A program made the translations under genes and the position numbers. DNA of 61,675 nucleotides, taken from positions 775,054 to 836,728 of the forward strand of contig SWDI01000001.1 in assembly GCA_005116955.1 (NCBI GenBank). The letters run 5' to 3'. Below the pieces are notes generated by a model. It was not told the origin of the DNA. It searched no databases and saw nothing but the letters and a program-made list of their open reading frames with translations. This DNA comes from Nitrospira sp. (GTDB lineage Bacteria > Nitrospirota > Nitrospiria > Nitrospirales > Nitrospiraceae). Position 1 is the stretch's first letter. Each line of letters starts with the position of its first letter. Positions 48,645 to 57,058 of this stretch are shown here, one piece after another.

Positions 48645-49102
48645 TCTGGGTCGTACTTAGCCTATTGTTTCTCTCAGGGCCGGTCTGGGCTGGTGAAGCG
48701 AAGCCCTTAGCCGATGATCCCGTTGCTGAGGCACGACTCAAGCACCTCGCGGTCGAGCTGCGATGTCTGGTCTGTCAAAATCAAACCTTGGCTGATTCCA
48801 ACGCTCCGCTGGCGGAAGATCTGCGTCGGGAAGTTCGGGACATGATCGCGAAGGATATGAGCGACAAGGAGATTATCGAATTCTTGACGTCACGGTACGG
48901 CGATTTCGTGCTGTATCGGCCGCCAGTGAAGGCTACAACTGCTCTACTCTGGGTGGGGCCGTTTGTCTTGTTGGCGATCGGTGCGACGGTGTTGGTCATT
49001 ACGTTGCGGCGCCGGGCACACAAAGTCGTTGACGTAGTGGTGACGGATGAAGAGCATCGAAAAGTCGAACAACTCTTGGCAGAAGGAGGCAAGCGCTCAT
49101 GA
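48641..49102 (+). CDS. ccmH: Cytochrome c-type biogenesis protein CcmH
   Basis: A 153-residue membrane protein with a signal peptide, the redox motif RCLVCQNQTLADSNAPLA (Cys42, Cys45) and a transmembrane helix at about residues 102-123. It handles the CxxCH thiols before heme attachment. The CcmI part is encoded separately downstream. Confidence 0.95.
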   Translation: MIWVVLSLLFLSGPVWAGEAKPLADDPVAEARLKHLAVELRCLVCQNQTLADSNAPLAEDLRREVRDMIAKDMSDKEIIEFLTSRYGDFVLYRPPVKATTALLWVGPFVLLAIGATVLVITLRRRAHKVVDVVVTDEEHRKVEQLLAEGGKRS

Positions 49103-50397
49103 CCGCTATATTTTGGGTGATCGTGTCGGCCATGACTCTGTCTGTTCTTGGTCTTCTGCTGCGACCTCTGTTGAAGCGCCCAGCGCAGCTGACGAATGAG
49201 CAGGAAAAAACGCTGCCGGTGTACCGACAGCAATTCTCAGAGCTGGAACAGGATCTCACCAACGGGTTGCTGACGGATGAGCAGTACCAAACAGCGCGAC
49301 ATGAGCTGGAACGCCGTGTGTTGGAGGAGACTGGTTCCATCGAAACATCATCGATGACTTCTGGAGGGCTTGTGAATCTTCGATTTGTCGCACTATCGGT
49401 CGCCATGATTATCCCAGCAGCCAGCGGGGTGCTTTACTGGACATTGGGTAATCCAGCCGCGATGACGCACCCGACGGCGTCGTCGATGTCGGCTCAGGGC
49501 GGTGCCGACAATGAGCGCCAAATGACCGAGGGGCTCAATGCGATGATCGACAAGCTCAAAAAGAAGCTGGAGCAGAACCCGAATGATGCGACAGGCTGGG
49601 CCATGCTGGCGCGCTCCTACATGGCCATGGAACGGTATGCCGATGCCGTCCCAGCTTTCGATAAAGCGTTCAAACTGAATCCTAACGATGCGGACATGCT
49701 GGCCGATTATGCCGATGCGCTGGGAATTCACCAGGGACGCAAGCTCGAAGGCAAGCCGGAGACCATGATCGAAAAAGCTCTGAAGGTGGATCCCAATCAC
49801 GTGAAGGCTCTGATGCTGGCGGGCACCATGGCGTACAATCGTAAGGACTTTGCACTTGCGGTCAAAGATTGGGAACGGGCGCGCACAAACTTGCCTCAGG
49901 ATTCTGATCCGGAATTTTCGGAGCAAATCACGGCCGCGATCGGCGATGCAAAACAGCGGATGGGTGGCGCGCCGTTGATGGCGGCGACGAATGCTCCTCG
50001 CCCGTCATCGGCGATGCCGGCTGATCATCCTCCGGTGAAAAAGGCCGGTGCGTCGCGTGCGATCACGGGAAAAGTGGTATTGGGCCCGAGCATGGCCGGC
50101 AAAGGGTCACTCCCTGATACGCTCTTCGTATTTGCGAAGGATGTGGCCGGTCCACCGATGCCGGTGTCGATCGTGCGGGCATCAAAGAACGATTTGCCCT
50201 TCACCTTCCGGCTTGATGACTCGACAAGCCCGATGCCGTCTCGAAAACTGTCGGACATCGAGACAGTGGTCATTGTGGCTCGATTGTCGAAATCTGGACA
50301 AGCGATGCCTGGAAGCGGCGATCTGGAAGGTATGAGCCAGCCGATTAAGCCAGGGACGGAAAATATTACCGTTGTGATTGACCGGGAGCGACCGTAG
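49099..50397 (+). CDS. ccmI: Cytochrome c biogenesis protein CcmI
   Basis: A 432-residue protein with N-terminal transmembrane helices (about 3-20 and 95-113), tetratricopeptide repeats (about 150-270, with GWAMLARSYMAMERYADAVPAF) and a C-terminal beta domain (about 310-432). It delivers apocytochromes to the lyase. It is the last ccm gene; no clear intrinsic terminator follows, so readthrough to haoA is possible in addition to the haoA promoter. Confidence 0.92.
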   Translation: MTAIFWVIVSAMTLSVLGLLLRPLLKRPAQLTNEQEKTLPVYRQQFSELEQDLTNGLLTDEQYQTARHELERRVLEETGSIETSSMTSGGLVNLRFVALSVAMIIPAASGVLYWTLGNPAAMTHPTASSMSAQGGADNERQMTEGLNAMIDKLKKKLEQNPNDATGWAMLARSYMAMERYADAVPAFDKAFKLNPNDADMLADYADALGIHQGRKLEGKPETMIEKALKVDPNHVKALMLAGTMAYNRKDFALAVKDWERARTNLPQDSDPEFSEQITAAIGDAKQRMGGAPLMAATNAPRPSSAMPADHPPVKKAGASRAITGKVVLGPSMAGKGSLPDTLFVFAKDVAGPPMPVSIVRASKNDLPFTFRLDDSTSPMPSRKLSDIETVVIVARLSKSGQAMPGSGDLEGMSQPIKPGTENITVVIDRERP

Positions 50398-50440
50398 AGG
50401 TTGTTTTGTTGTTCGCTGTGGCATTTTCATCTGAAAAATC

Positions 50441-50469
50441 TTGACAAGGTGGTTGACGTTAGCTATAGT
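50441..50469 (+). promoter_or_regulatory. Sigma70-type promoter of haoA
   Basis: A consensus -35 box TTGACA (50441-50446), exactly 17 bp of spacer, and a -10 box TATAGT (50464-50469). It is the best promoter match in the window. Transcription would start at about 50476, just before the 15-bp repeats, which gives a leader of roughly 175 nt before the GTG at 50652. Confidence 0.85.
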
Positions 50470-50477
50470 CCGGCCTC

Positions 50478-50537
50478 GTTATTGAAGAAATCGTTATTGA
50501 AGAAATCATTATTGAAGAAATCATTATTGAAGAAATC
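50478..50537. repeat. Four tandem 15-bp repeats in the haoA leader
   Basis: Units GTTATTGAAGAAATC (twice) and ATTATTGAAGAAATC (twice) follow without spacing. The only difference is the first base. Each unit contains GAAGAA. The last unit is followed by ATGAGTAAACTAGCATAA (50538-50555), a possible five-codon leader peptide. The array starts almost at the predicted transcript 5' end. Confidence 0.95.
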
Positions 50538-50616
50538 ATGAGTAAACTAGCATAATTTTAGAGCTGCATCGGCATTATGATTAGGAATTTTCTGGTAGAC
50601 AGTTTTTTGACGGACA

Positions 50617-50629
50617 GGGCAGACTGCCC
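50617..50629 (+). promoter_or_regulatory. Small hairpin before the haoA ribosome site
   Basis: GGGCA-GAC-TGCCC forms a compact stem nine bases before GGAAGGAG (50638-50645). It may affect ribosome access or mRNA stability; function is a guess. Confidence 0.4.
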
Positions 50630-50651
50630 ATCAAACGGAAGGAGTATTACT

Positions 50652-52364
50652 GTGACAGTAAAGCATATGGCGAGGTATGCCATGGTTGTCTGCGGCTTAT
50701 TGCTAGCCGCACCGGTGCATGCGCAGTACCCGAGTGTCCCAAAGGAAACCTTCGAGGCGCTGAAGATTGAGCGGTCCGCGAGCCCTAAGGAGTTTCATGA
50801 GGCGCTGACCACTCGCTATAAGGATCCAGGTAGAGGAGCGGGGAAGGGGCAGTACGGCCAGTATTGGGAGCCGATTGCCATGACCAAGTACTTCGATCCC
50901 GCGACCTTCTACAAGCCCCCGCAATCAGTGAAGGAAGTGGCGACGCGCGAGCAGTGCGTGAAATGTCACACCGATGAGTCGCCAGGGTGGGTGGCCATGT
51001 GGAAGAGAAGCACCCACTCCAATCTTGACAAGATTCGCAAGCTGACTCCAAAGGACGATACGTTCTATAAGAAGGCGAAGCTGGAGGAAGTCGAGGCAAA
51101 CCTGCGCTCGCTGGGTAAGCTCGGTGCAAAAGAGAACTTGAAGGAAGTGGGTTGCATCGATTGCCATGTTGACATCAACACGAAGAAGGCGGCGGATCAC
51201 CGAGTGGATCTCAAGATGCCCACAGCCGATGTCTGCGGCAACTGCCATCTCATGGAATATGCCGAGCGCGAGTCCGAGCGCGACACAATCCTCTGGCCAA
51301 AGAACCAGTGGCCAAGAGGTCGTCCCTCGCACGTGCTGGATTGGAGAGCCAACGTCGAGACCGATATCTGGGCGGGTATGGCGCAGCGCGAGATTGCCGA
51401 AGGCTGCTCCATGTGCCATACCAATCAAAATAAGTGCGATAACTGCCATACCAGGCACGAATTCTCAGTAGCCGACTCCCGCAAGCCGGAAGCCTGCGGC
51501 ACCTGCCATAGCGGCGCCGATCACATCAACTGGGAGGCCTACAACGGGTCGCAACATGGGCTGGGGTACCAGGCCTCGAAGAATCGCTGGAATTGGGATT
51601 TACAGCTGAAGGATATGGTGGTGAAGGGCGGGCAGAAGTTCCCGACCTGCCAGAGCTGTCACATGGAATATCAGGGTAAATTCAGCCACAACACGGTGCG
51701 GAAGGTTCGCTGGGCGAATTATCCCTTCGTGCCAGGGATTCGCGAGGTCGTATTTGACAAATGGGGTATGGACCGGTACGAGGCGTGGGTCAAGACCTGC
51801 ACTACGTGCCATTCCGAGACCTTTGCCCGCTCCTACTTGGAATTTATCGACAATGGCACGAGCCACGGCCTGGATAAATACGATGAGGCGCACAACGTCG
51901 TGCATAAACAGTTCGAGGCGCGCCTCCTGACCGGGCAGCGGACGAACCGGCCGGCCCCGCCGGCCCCAGCGAAGGCGCTGTTCGACCAGTTCTGGCAGAT
52001 CTACTGGTCCAAGAACAACAGCCCGACCGCCATCGAGCTGAAACTCTTCGAGATGGCGGAAGACCATCTGGTGCAATTGCACGTGGCTCTGGCGCACCAA
52101 TATCCGGGGTTCACCTATACGGTCGGATGGGCCGCGATGAACCGGGCCTATGTCGAGATCATGGATGAGGACACCAAACTGAAGGATAGAATGCTCCTCA
52201 TGGATCGAGTGTCGAAGCTCGAGGAGAAGAGCAAGACGAGTAGCTTGCTGGATTTTGATAGCACCAACGGGAAATTTACGCTCGGCAGCCTTGGCGGCGG
52301 AATGCTTCTGACCGGAACTCTGGCACTGGCCGGATGGAGCCGACGTAAGAAGAACCAGAAGTGA
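50652..52364 (+). CDS. haoA: Hydroxylamine dehydrogenase (octaheme HAO)
   Basis: A 570-residue periplasmic octaheme cytochrome that oxidises hydroxylamine. A signal peptide ends at VHA (about residue 24). Eight CxxCH motifs are present: residues 102-106, 168-172, 195-199, 252-256, 262-266, 282-286, 333-337 and 383-387; the fourth (CSMCH) should hold the P460 catalytic heme by analogy with Nitrosomonas HAO. The cross-linking tyrosine is probably in the [12 protein letters not shown] segment (Tyr484 or Tyr489). A C-terminal transmembrane anchor lies at about 545-562. GTG start, chosen by GGAAGGAG at 50638-50645. The stop overlaps haoB. Confidence 0.96.
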   Translation: MTVKHMARYAMVVCGLLLAAPVHAQYPSVPKETFEALKIERSASPKEFHEALTTRYKDPGRGAGKGQYGQYWEPIAMTKYFDPATFYKPPQSVKEVATREQCVKCHTDESPGWVAMWKRSTHSNLDKIRKLTPKDDTFYKKAKLEEVEANLRSLGKLGAKENLKEVGCIDCHVDINTKKAADHRVDLKMPTADVCGNCHLMEYAERESERDTILWPKNQWPRGRPSHVLDWRANVETDIWAGMAQREIAEGCSMCHTNQNKCDNCHTRHEFSVADSRKPEACGTCHSGADHINWEAYNGSQHGLGYQASKNRWNWDLQLKDMVVKGGQKFPTCQSCHMEYQGKFSHNTVRKVRWANYPFVPGIREVVFDKWGMDRYEAWVKTCTTCHSETFARSYLEFIDNGTSHGLDKYDEAHNVVHKQFEARLLTGQRTNRPAPPAPAKALFDQFWQIYWSKNNSPTAIELKLFEMAEDHLVQLHVALAHQYPGFTYTVGWAAMNRAYVEIMDEDTKLKDRMLLMDRVSKLEEKSKTSSLLDFDSTNGKFTLGSLGGGMLLTGTLALAGWSRRKKNQK

Positions 52365-53413
52365 CAATAGACGCCGCGCAGACGATGGAAGCAACGCTGA
52401 CGCGGCCAAGTAGTAGAGTCCTCCCGTCACTAGGAATCCTCCTGGTGGCGGGAGGTTTTTTATTGCTCGGTTGGTTTGCATTTTTATGGTTCGATCCAGG
52501 TCCAGCCCCGTATCAATATCACTTAGTTGAAGAGGGCGGGGTAGAAAAATTTCCCAAGCTTGAATTCGGTGCTTGGCCTGACCTCAAAATCAGTAAACAA
52601 GAGATACACGTAGAGGGCGTGGAGGAATCGATAGCCACTGGGTATATTGCTCGCCGGGAAAATATGAAGCCAGTGATGGTCGGATGGGAAAATCACGTCG
52701 GCGAACCAATAATGTTTCTCGATACGAAGCTCTCCGAGCTGTCCATATTGGCACCGGCCATCTCCAAGCACATGCCCAAGGATGCGGCTATTCTGGCCTG
52801 GTGGGACACCTCGCGTCAGATCCAGCTTCTCACTGGATTAGCCCCGGTCTTCACCACTCAACTGAATGAACCTCTCATTATGCCGACCGTCTGGAAGCCA
52901 AGATTGGAATCTATTGCGAAGTATGAACGAGACTTCTGGGCCGCTCCACCGTCAGAGGAAGAGCAGCGTAAATTCCAACGATTTGCTGACGCATTAGCCT
53001 CTGAGCCTAAAGAAGGTGTCGAGATCCTGCGTGAGCTGGTCGGCGGACGCGAAGGGTATGTCGTGGTTCATATTGCCGACATCTATAAGCTTGGGCTGAT
53101 GCGTCCTGATCGTATCGGTGTTGCCTATAAGGACTTTCCCGTGAAATCGAGCACGGATGTTCATGGGGTCAATATCCAGATAAAGCGTTGGGAAGGGGAC
53201 AATAAGTATACGGGACACACCACGCATGGCTTTTCAGAAACTATCTTCCGCGTATACTTCCTCACGGATGAAAAAAGCACAAAAACCCTGCTTGCGCAGA
53301 TGTTGCCCATGACCACCTCGACTATTCTAGAATTTCAACCAGTGCAGATGGTCTATAAAGAGGGTGGCTATCTAGTGTATAAGATTCCCTCGAAAGAGGC
53401 CTCGAACAATTGA
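52361..53413 (+). CDS. haoB: HaoB membrane protein
   Basis: A 350-residue protein with one N-terminal transmembrane helix (about residues 21-43) and a large periplasmic domain without heme motifs or cysteine pairs. The GTG start overlaps the haoA stop by four bases. HaoB is encoded beside HAO in ammonia oxidisers; its role is not established, and a function in HAO assembly or anchoring is a common proposal. The call relies on position and topology, with a family-like [14 protein letters not shown] start. Confidence 0.85.
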   Translation: MTIDAAQTMEATLTRPSSRVLPSLGILLVAGGFLLLGWFAFLWFDPGPAPYQYHLVEEGGVEKFPKLEFGAWPDLKISKQEIHVEGVEESIATGYIARRENMKPVMVGWENHVGEPIMFLDTKLSELSILAPAISKHMPKDAAILAWWDTSRQIQLLTGLAPVFTTQLNEPLIMPTVWKPRLESIAKYERDFWAAPPSEEEQRKFQRFADALASEPKEGVEILRELVGGREGYVVVHIADIYKLGLMRPDRIGVAYKDFPVKSSTDVHGVNIQIKRWEGDNKYTGHTTHGFSETIFRVYFLTDEKSTKTLLAQMLPMTTSTILEFQPVQMVYKEGGYLVYKIPSKEASNN

Positions 53414-53445
53414 TGCCCTGGGTGTCAAAAATGAAAAAGGCGTTA

Positions 53446-53474
53446 TTGTAAATCTTGCATGGTCACGATAAAAT
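53446..53474 (+). promoter_or_regulatory. Candidate promoter of cycA
   Basis: TTGTAA (53446-53451), a 17-bp spacer and TAAAAT (53469-53474) lie in the 121-bp gap between haoB and cycA. Moderate match. Confidence 0.5.
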
Positions 53475-53485
53475 GACGCACAGAT

Positions 53486-53515
53486 GATTTGTCAGCCTGC
53501 TAACAAATCGTTTTT
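53486..53515 (+). terminator. Terminator-like hairpin between haoB and cycA
   Basis: GATTTGT (53486-53492) and ACAAATC (53503-53509) form a seven-bp AT-rich stem with a ten-base loop, followed by GTTTTT. It would be a weak terminator of haoAB, or an attenuator for cycAB. Confidence 0.5.
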
Positions 53516-53534
53516 CTAGGAGAAAGGAGCAACC

Positions 53535-54263
53535 GTGAATCATCGTTTGACAATTGCACTCGCCGCTACGGCGTTGTTTGCTGTCTTTGTCGGAACTGCT
53601 GCTGCCGAAGGCACATTTGAAGGCAGGAAGAAGTGTTACAACTGCCACAAGGGCGAAGGTGAGTCGTGGGACAAGAGCCTTCATGCCAAGGCGATGGAGT
53701 CACTCAAGCCCACCCGAGGCAAGAAAAAAGACGAGGCCATGGTCAAGGCCAAGCTAGATCCGAAGAAGGATTACACCAAAGATAAAGATTGCGTAGGCTG
53801 CCATGTCACCGGCTGGGGGAAAGAGGGCGGCTATGTTGTTGAAGAACCGGAGAAGTTTCTGACCGGTGTCGGCTGCGAGTCCTGCCATGGAGCAGGGAGC
53901 GATTATCGTAAGATCCACCGAAAAGCCGGTGAAGCGTTTGAAAAGTCTCAAAAGGAAACTCCTCGTGAGTCCCTGGCTGAAGCCGGACAGGACTTTGAAT
54001 TTGTCGAAAAGTGCAGTGCCTGTCACCTGAACTATGAAGGGTCGCCATGGAAAGGTGCAAAGAAGCCCTACACACCCTTTACCCCAACCGTCGACAAGAA
54101 GTATTCATTTGATTTTGATAAGTACGTGAGAGACGACAAGGCGATGCACGCGCATTTCAAGCTGGCCGGGACGTTCACTGGTCCTCCCTCGCCGAAATTC
54201 CACGAGGAATTCCAGAAAAATGCCAAGCCACCGGTAAAGTCGGACAAGGCTGAGGAGGAATAA
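53535..54263 (+). CDS. cycA: Tetraheme cytochrome c554
   Basis: A 242-residue periplasmic cytochrome. Signal peptide cleaved after AAA (about residue 24). Four CxxCH motifs: CYNCH (34-38), CVGCH (86-90), CESCH (114-118) and CSACH (160-164), the pattern of c554 from ammonia oxidisers, which takes electrons from HAO. GTG start after AGGAGAAAGGAG. The lysine-rich tail is unlike most homologues. The stop overlaps the cycB start (TAATG). Confidence 0.94.
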   Translation: MNHRLTIALAATALFAVFVGTAAAEGTFEGRKKCYNCHKGEGESWDKSLHAKAMESLKPTRGKKKDEAMVKAKLDPKKDYTKDKDCVGCHVTGWGKEGGYVVEEPEKFLTGVGCESCHGAGSDYRKIHRKAGEAFEKSQKETPRESLAEAGQDFEFVEKCSACHLNYEGSPWKGAKKPYTPFTPTVDKKYSFDFDKYVRDDKAMHAHFKLAGTFTGPPSPKFHEEFQKNAKPPVKSDKAEEE

Positions 54264-54859
54264 TGTCAGGGAAGGCCGGTACGTTCATTGTCGGGGGAGT
54301 GGTCGGCATCCTGTTGATCGCCGTGGTCTTTGGGGGTGAAGCAGCTGTCTCAAGAACAGAGTTCTGCATCAGCTGCCATTCTGAAATTTACCCCTACGAG
54401 GAGTTGAAGAAGTCCTCTCACTATGGGGCACTTGGCGCGGATCCTGGTTGCAAGGATTGCCATGTGCCACAAGGCTTCTCGAACTTCCACAAAGCCATTT
54501 ACACGCATGTGGTTGACGGGCTGCCCTTCCTCATTAAGGAGTTCACCACCGACTACTCGACGGTGGAAAAATTCAATGAGCATCGTCCAGAGGCGGCCTA
54601 TCGGGCCAGGATGAAATTAAAAGAGTGGGACAGTCTTACGTGCAGGGCTTGCCACAAGAATGTGAAGGCGCCAGGCGCGTCAGCCAAGGCCGCACATGCG
54701 AAAATGCAGTCGGAAGGCGCCACGTGCATCGATTGTCACCAGAACCTGGTGCACAAGAAAGTTCCCGAGCACGATCTCAATGCCAGCTTGGCGCAAGGCC
54801 AGCCAGTATTGAAGGTTGAGAAGAAGAAGAAAGACGATGATGAGGACGACAAGGATTAG
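54263..54859 (+). CDS. cycB: NapC/NirT-family tetraheme cytochrome (cM552-like)
   Basis: A 198-residue membrane-anchored tetraheme cytochrome. One transmembrane helix at residues 7-27, then CISCH (35-39), CKDCH (63-67), CRACH (127-131) and CIDCH (155-159). The family passes electrons between periplasmic c554 and the quinone pool. A highly charged C-terminus (KKKKDDDEDDKD) follows the last heme. Coupled to cycA by a one-base overlap. Confidence 0.94.
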   Translation: MSGKAGTFIVGGVVGILLIAVVFGGEAAVSRTEFCISCHSEIYPYEELKKSSHYGALGADPGCKDCHVPQGFSNFHKAIYTHVVDGLPFLIKEFTTDYSTVEKFNEHRPEAAYRARMKLKEWDSLTCRACHKNVKAPGASAKAAHAKMQSEGATCIDCHQNLVHKKVPEHDLNASLAQGQPVLKVEKKKKDDDEDDKD

Positions 54860-54887
54860 CTTCGTCTTCGTGTCATTGTAAAGAACG

Positions 54888-54932
54888 AACCGCCTTGCAT
54901 CTGGCCAGCCAGGTGCAAGGCGGTTCTATTTT
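54888..54932 (+). terminator. Intrinsic terminator of the hao-cyc cluster
   Basis: AACCGCCTTGCA (54888-54899) pairs perfectly with TGCAAGGCGGTT (54914-54925), a 12-bp stem with a 14-base loop, followed by CTATTTT. It ends the hao-cyc transcription unit. Confidence 0.9.
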
Positions 54933-54941
54933 GAGGCTCTG

Positions 54942-55478
54942 TTACAGATTCGAGCTGTGCAGCCGTGCAGTGCTATCTCCTACCGTTATTGTTTTAACCA
55001 ACTTGTGCAATGTTTCTCGCCATCTGGCCGCGAGTTGTTCAGAACCTTGGAGTTTATCAGGCCCTCGGATATCATTTGCCCGGCGATGCATGCTGTCGTT
55101 TGCGGAGGCCTCTATCCATGCTGGGAAGGGACGTTCCACAAGCATCAGGCGTGATCCAACCTGAACCATTCCCTCCCTGATGACAAGGAAACACCATCCG
55201 GTTCGCCAGCTGCTGTTTTGCACCCTGAGGGCAAGGTCCTTCATGCGCCAACGGCGTGCTATTTCCCAGCATGGCTGTCGTGGTTGTGAGATCTGAACGA
55301 GCGCCCATCCTACTTTGAAAATGTCTCCCAGGCAGACCTCAGCCTCAAGCAGCCCTTCTGCCGTGAAATTTTCTCCAAATAATCTGAAAGGGAATTCGGC
55401 CGCCACCAGCACCTGTTGCCAATAGGGATAATGTTCTAAGGGAGGGCGTGTAAGATTAACTGTGTAACTGGTTATCAT
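54942..55478 (-). pseudogene. MOSC-domain protein, N-terminally truncated
   Basis: The frame encodes the C-terminal two thirds of a YiiM-type MOSC protein: EHYPYW, FGENFTAEGLLEAEVCLGD, SQPRQPCWEIARRWRMKDLALRVQ and RTGWCFLVIREG are all recognisable, including the conserved Cys in RQPCW. The usual N-terminal part with the HGGPDKAVY block is missing; the best start is ATG 55478 with AGAAG upstream. MOSC proteins are molybdenum or sulfur carriers. The gene may be a relic, or a short form. Confidence 0.65.
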
Positions 55479-56053
55479 GCTTCTTCTAGAGAGGAGGGAG
55501 GGTTTGATGACCAAGCCAGATACCAACACGGCTCCTTCCAGTATGTGCCACACGATTGATGATCCTGGGCGACCATCAGCATACGCCGCGTCCCTCATTC
55601 CCTCCATACCCAACAATTAAGCATAACTCGAGATTTGGATGACCCTTGACACTGAGCGTCACGCTAAAGGCTTTTCTCTCTCTCCGGTTGGCTGTTTGAC
55701 AGGCTTGTGAGGTCTTCTGAAGCCTGCACGAGTGGATATTCAAACGCGCAGTACACCACACTTCATAGGCCATCAGGTCATCGCTGAAGAATCCCGATCT
55801 TGTTGTCGAGCCTCTCGACAAGACCTCATTCCACGCCCAACCTGGACGAGGCTCAACCAAATTCCACAACCACAGTGCGGTATCGTGATGTGATCAAGAG
55901 TGCTGGCTAAGCACCCAAGGGTGACTTGCTGGGGAAGACCAAGGATTACAGGGTTTCCAGTAGTATCGATGTGCTTGATTCAGGGAGGCGCGCAGGGGGG
56001 GGCTTAGGCCCCCCCCAAATTACCCAATGACCAAAAACTCTATTCTGATACGA
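55479..56053. other. Gene-free region with a G8/C8 hairpin
   Basis: No convincing gene. Eight Gs (55995-56002) and eight Cs (56009-56016) around CTTAGG make a very strong hairpin just beyond the stop of the minus-strand Lcl gene. It lacks a T tract on that strand, so it is only a possible terminator. Confidence 0.5.
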
Positions 56054-56602
56054 CTATTCTTTATCGTGCACACACCAGACAAAGTTCCTGTTGACCTTAA
56101 AATCGTTACCGATGATACCATAGTCGAAGTTTACGTCCCACGCGCTGAACGGATACTCTTCATGCTCCGTCGCCGTCCAATAGCCATGAAGCTCGATGTT
56201 GGAAAAGGGATGGCCGCTTATGAGGGCCGGGGGAGGATAGATCGTATGATCCGCCAATGTCTCCAACTCTTTGAGTGTGGGCAAACGCCAGTTACCTTTG
56301 CCACCGACGGTCTTTTTTGCACAGATACCGGCGGCATTTTTCCACACCGTCATCACTCGCGCCGGTATCATTTCCCACACCAATCCGGTCTCATTGTCAA
56401 GCGCCGCCTCTTTATTAAATGAATCCAAAATGGTAAACCTCTTCGACAACTCCACCGCCTTGCCGCCTTGGAATTCCGCCAAGGGACCGGCTTGGGCGTC
56501 GGAAGAGGTGGTTCCTACAGCAAAACCCGCCAGCGCCAGGAAGCCGACAGCCAGCCCCATAGTGCCGATGCCGCCGACCCATTTACTTCTTCTGCTTTTC
56601 AT
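56054..56602 (-). CDS. Exported Lcl-domain (DUF1566) protein
   Basis: A 182-residue exported protein. The ATG at 56602 follows AGGAGGG and is preferred to a longer frame. Residues 10-35 form a signal peptide or anchor (GTMGLAVGFLALAGFAVG). The C-terminal 130 residues match the Lcl/DUF1566 fold: DNETGLVWEM, WRLPTLKELETLAD, YWTATE and a final VWCVHD. Such domains are C-type-lectin-like binding modules. It lies downstream of the NirK operon on the same strand, but a terminator separates them. Confidence 0.85.
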   Translation of the reverse strand: MKSRRSKWVGGIGTMGLAVGFLALAGFAVGTTSSDAQAGPLAEFQGGKAVELSKRFTILDSFNKEAALDNETGLVWEMIPARVMTVWKNAAGICAKKTVGGKGNWRLPTLKELETLADHTIYPPPALISGHPFSNIELHGYWTATEHEEYPFSAWDVNFDYGIIGNDFKVNRNFVWCVHDKE

Positions 56603-56975
56603 GTTGACCCTCCTGTAAGTGATGGTGTTGCACCGCCAGACTGCTGCGTGACCCGTGAGATACAATCACACAGCGAGGGATGCGGTTTAAGTTCGGAGAA
56701 ATGTTTAATCGCAAGTCAGGAGCCGCTGAGATAGAAATGGCTGTCCCTCTACCTAGTTGCCTACGAATAAAATCCAAGAATCCGCATAGGGTATCTTCTC
56801 AGATTCAAAACGAGATAAGCGCATGCTTAATATCAGGAGACCCTTTGCTTTGTCAATACCTTCTGTAAAACCAATCTGTTCTACGAGGGGGACAGGGACC
56901 CGTCGCAGTGTAGATGAGCACCTGCCGATGTAGGACAACGTATGCACGAGATGCGATCAGCTCTTTCTCTATCAT
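56603..56975. other. Gene-free spacer
   Basis: Spacer between the Lcl gene and the NirK-operon terminator; no gene seen. It should contain the Lcl gene promoter on the minus strand, but no clear boxes were identified. Confidence 0.4.
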
Positions 56976-57012
56976 AAAAAAGGGAGGAAGAGGTTTTGCC
57001 TCTCCCTCCCCG
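56976..57012 (-). terminator. Intrinsic terminator of the cytochrome c-NirK operon
   Basis: On the minus strand, GGGAGGGAGAGGC pairs with CCTCTTCCTCCC across AAAA and is followed by TTTTTT (plus-strand AAAAAA at 56976-56981). It lies about 47 bp after the last NirK gene. Confidence 0.88.
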
Positions 57013-57058
57013 TTTTAGGTCACTCTGTATACGTTACCTGATCTCTCCCCTCAAGTGA

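Noticed and set aside
50577..50651. In-frame ATG upstream that would lengthen HAO by 25 residues
   Set aside because: No ribosome site, it would bury the signal peptide, and GGAAGGAG sits at the right distance from the GTG at 50652.
55995..56016. G8/C8 hairpin as a definite terminator of the Lcl gene
   Set aside because: There is no T tract on the minus strand after the stem, and homopolymer runs are also prone to sequencing error.
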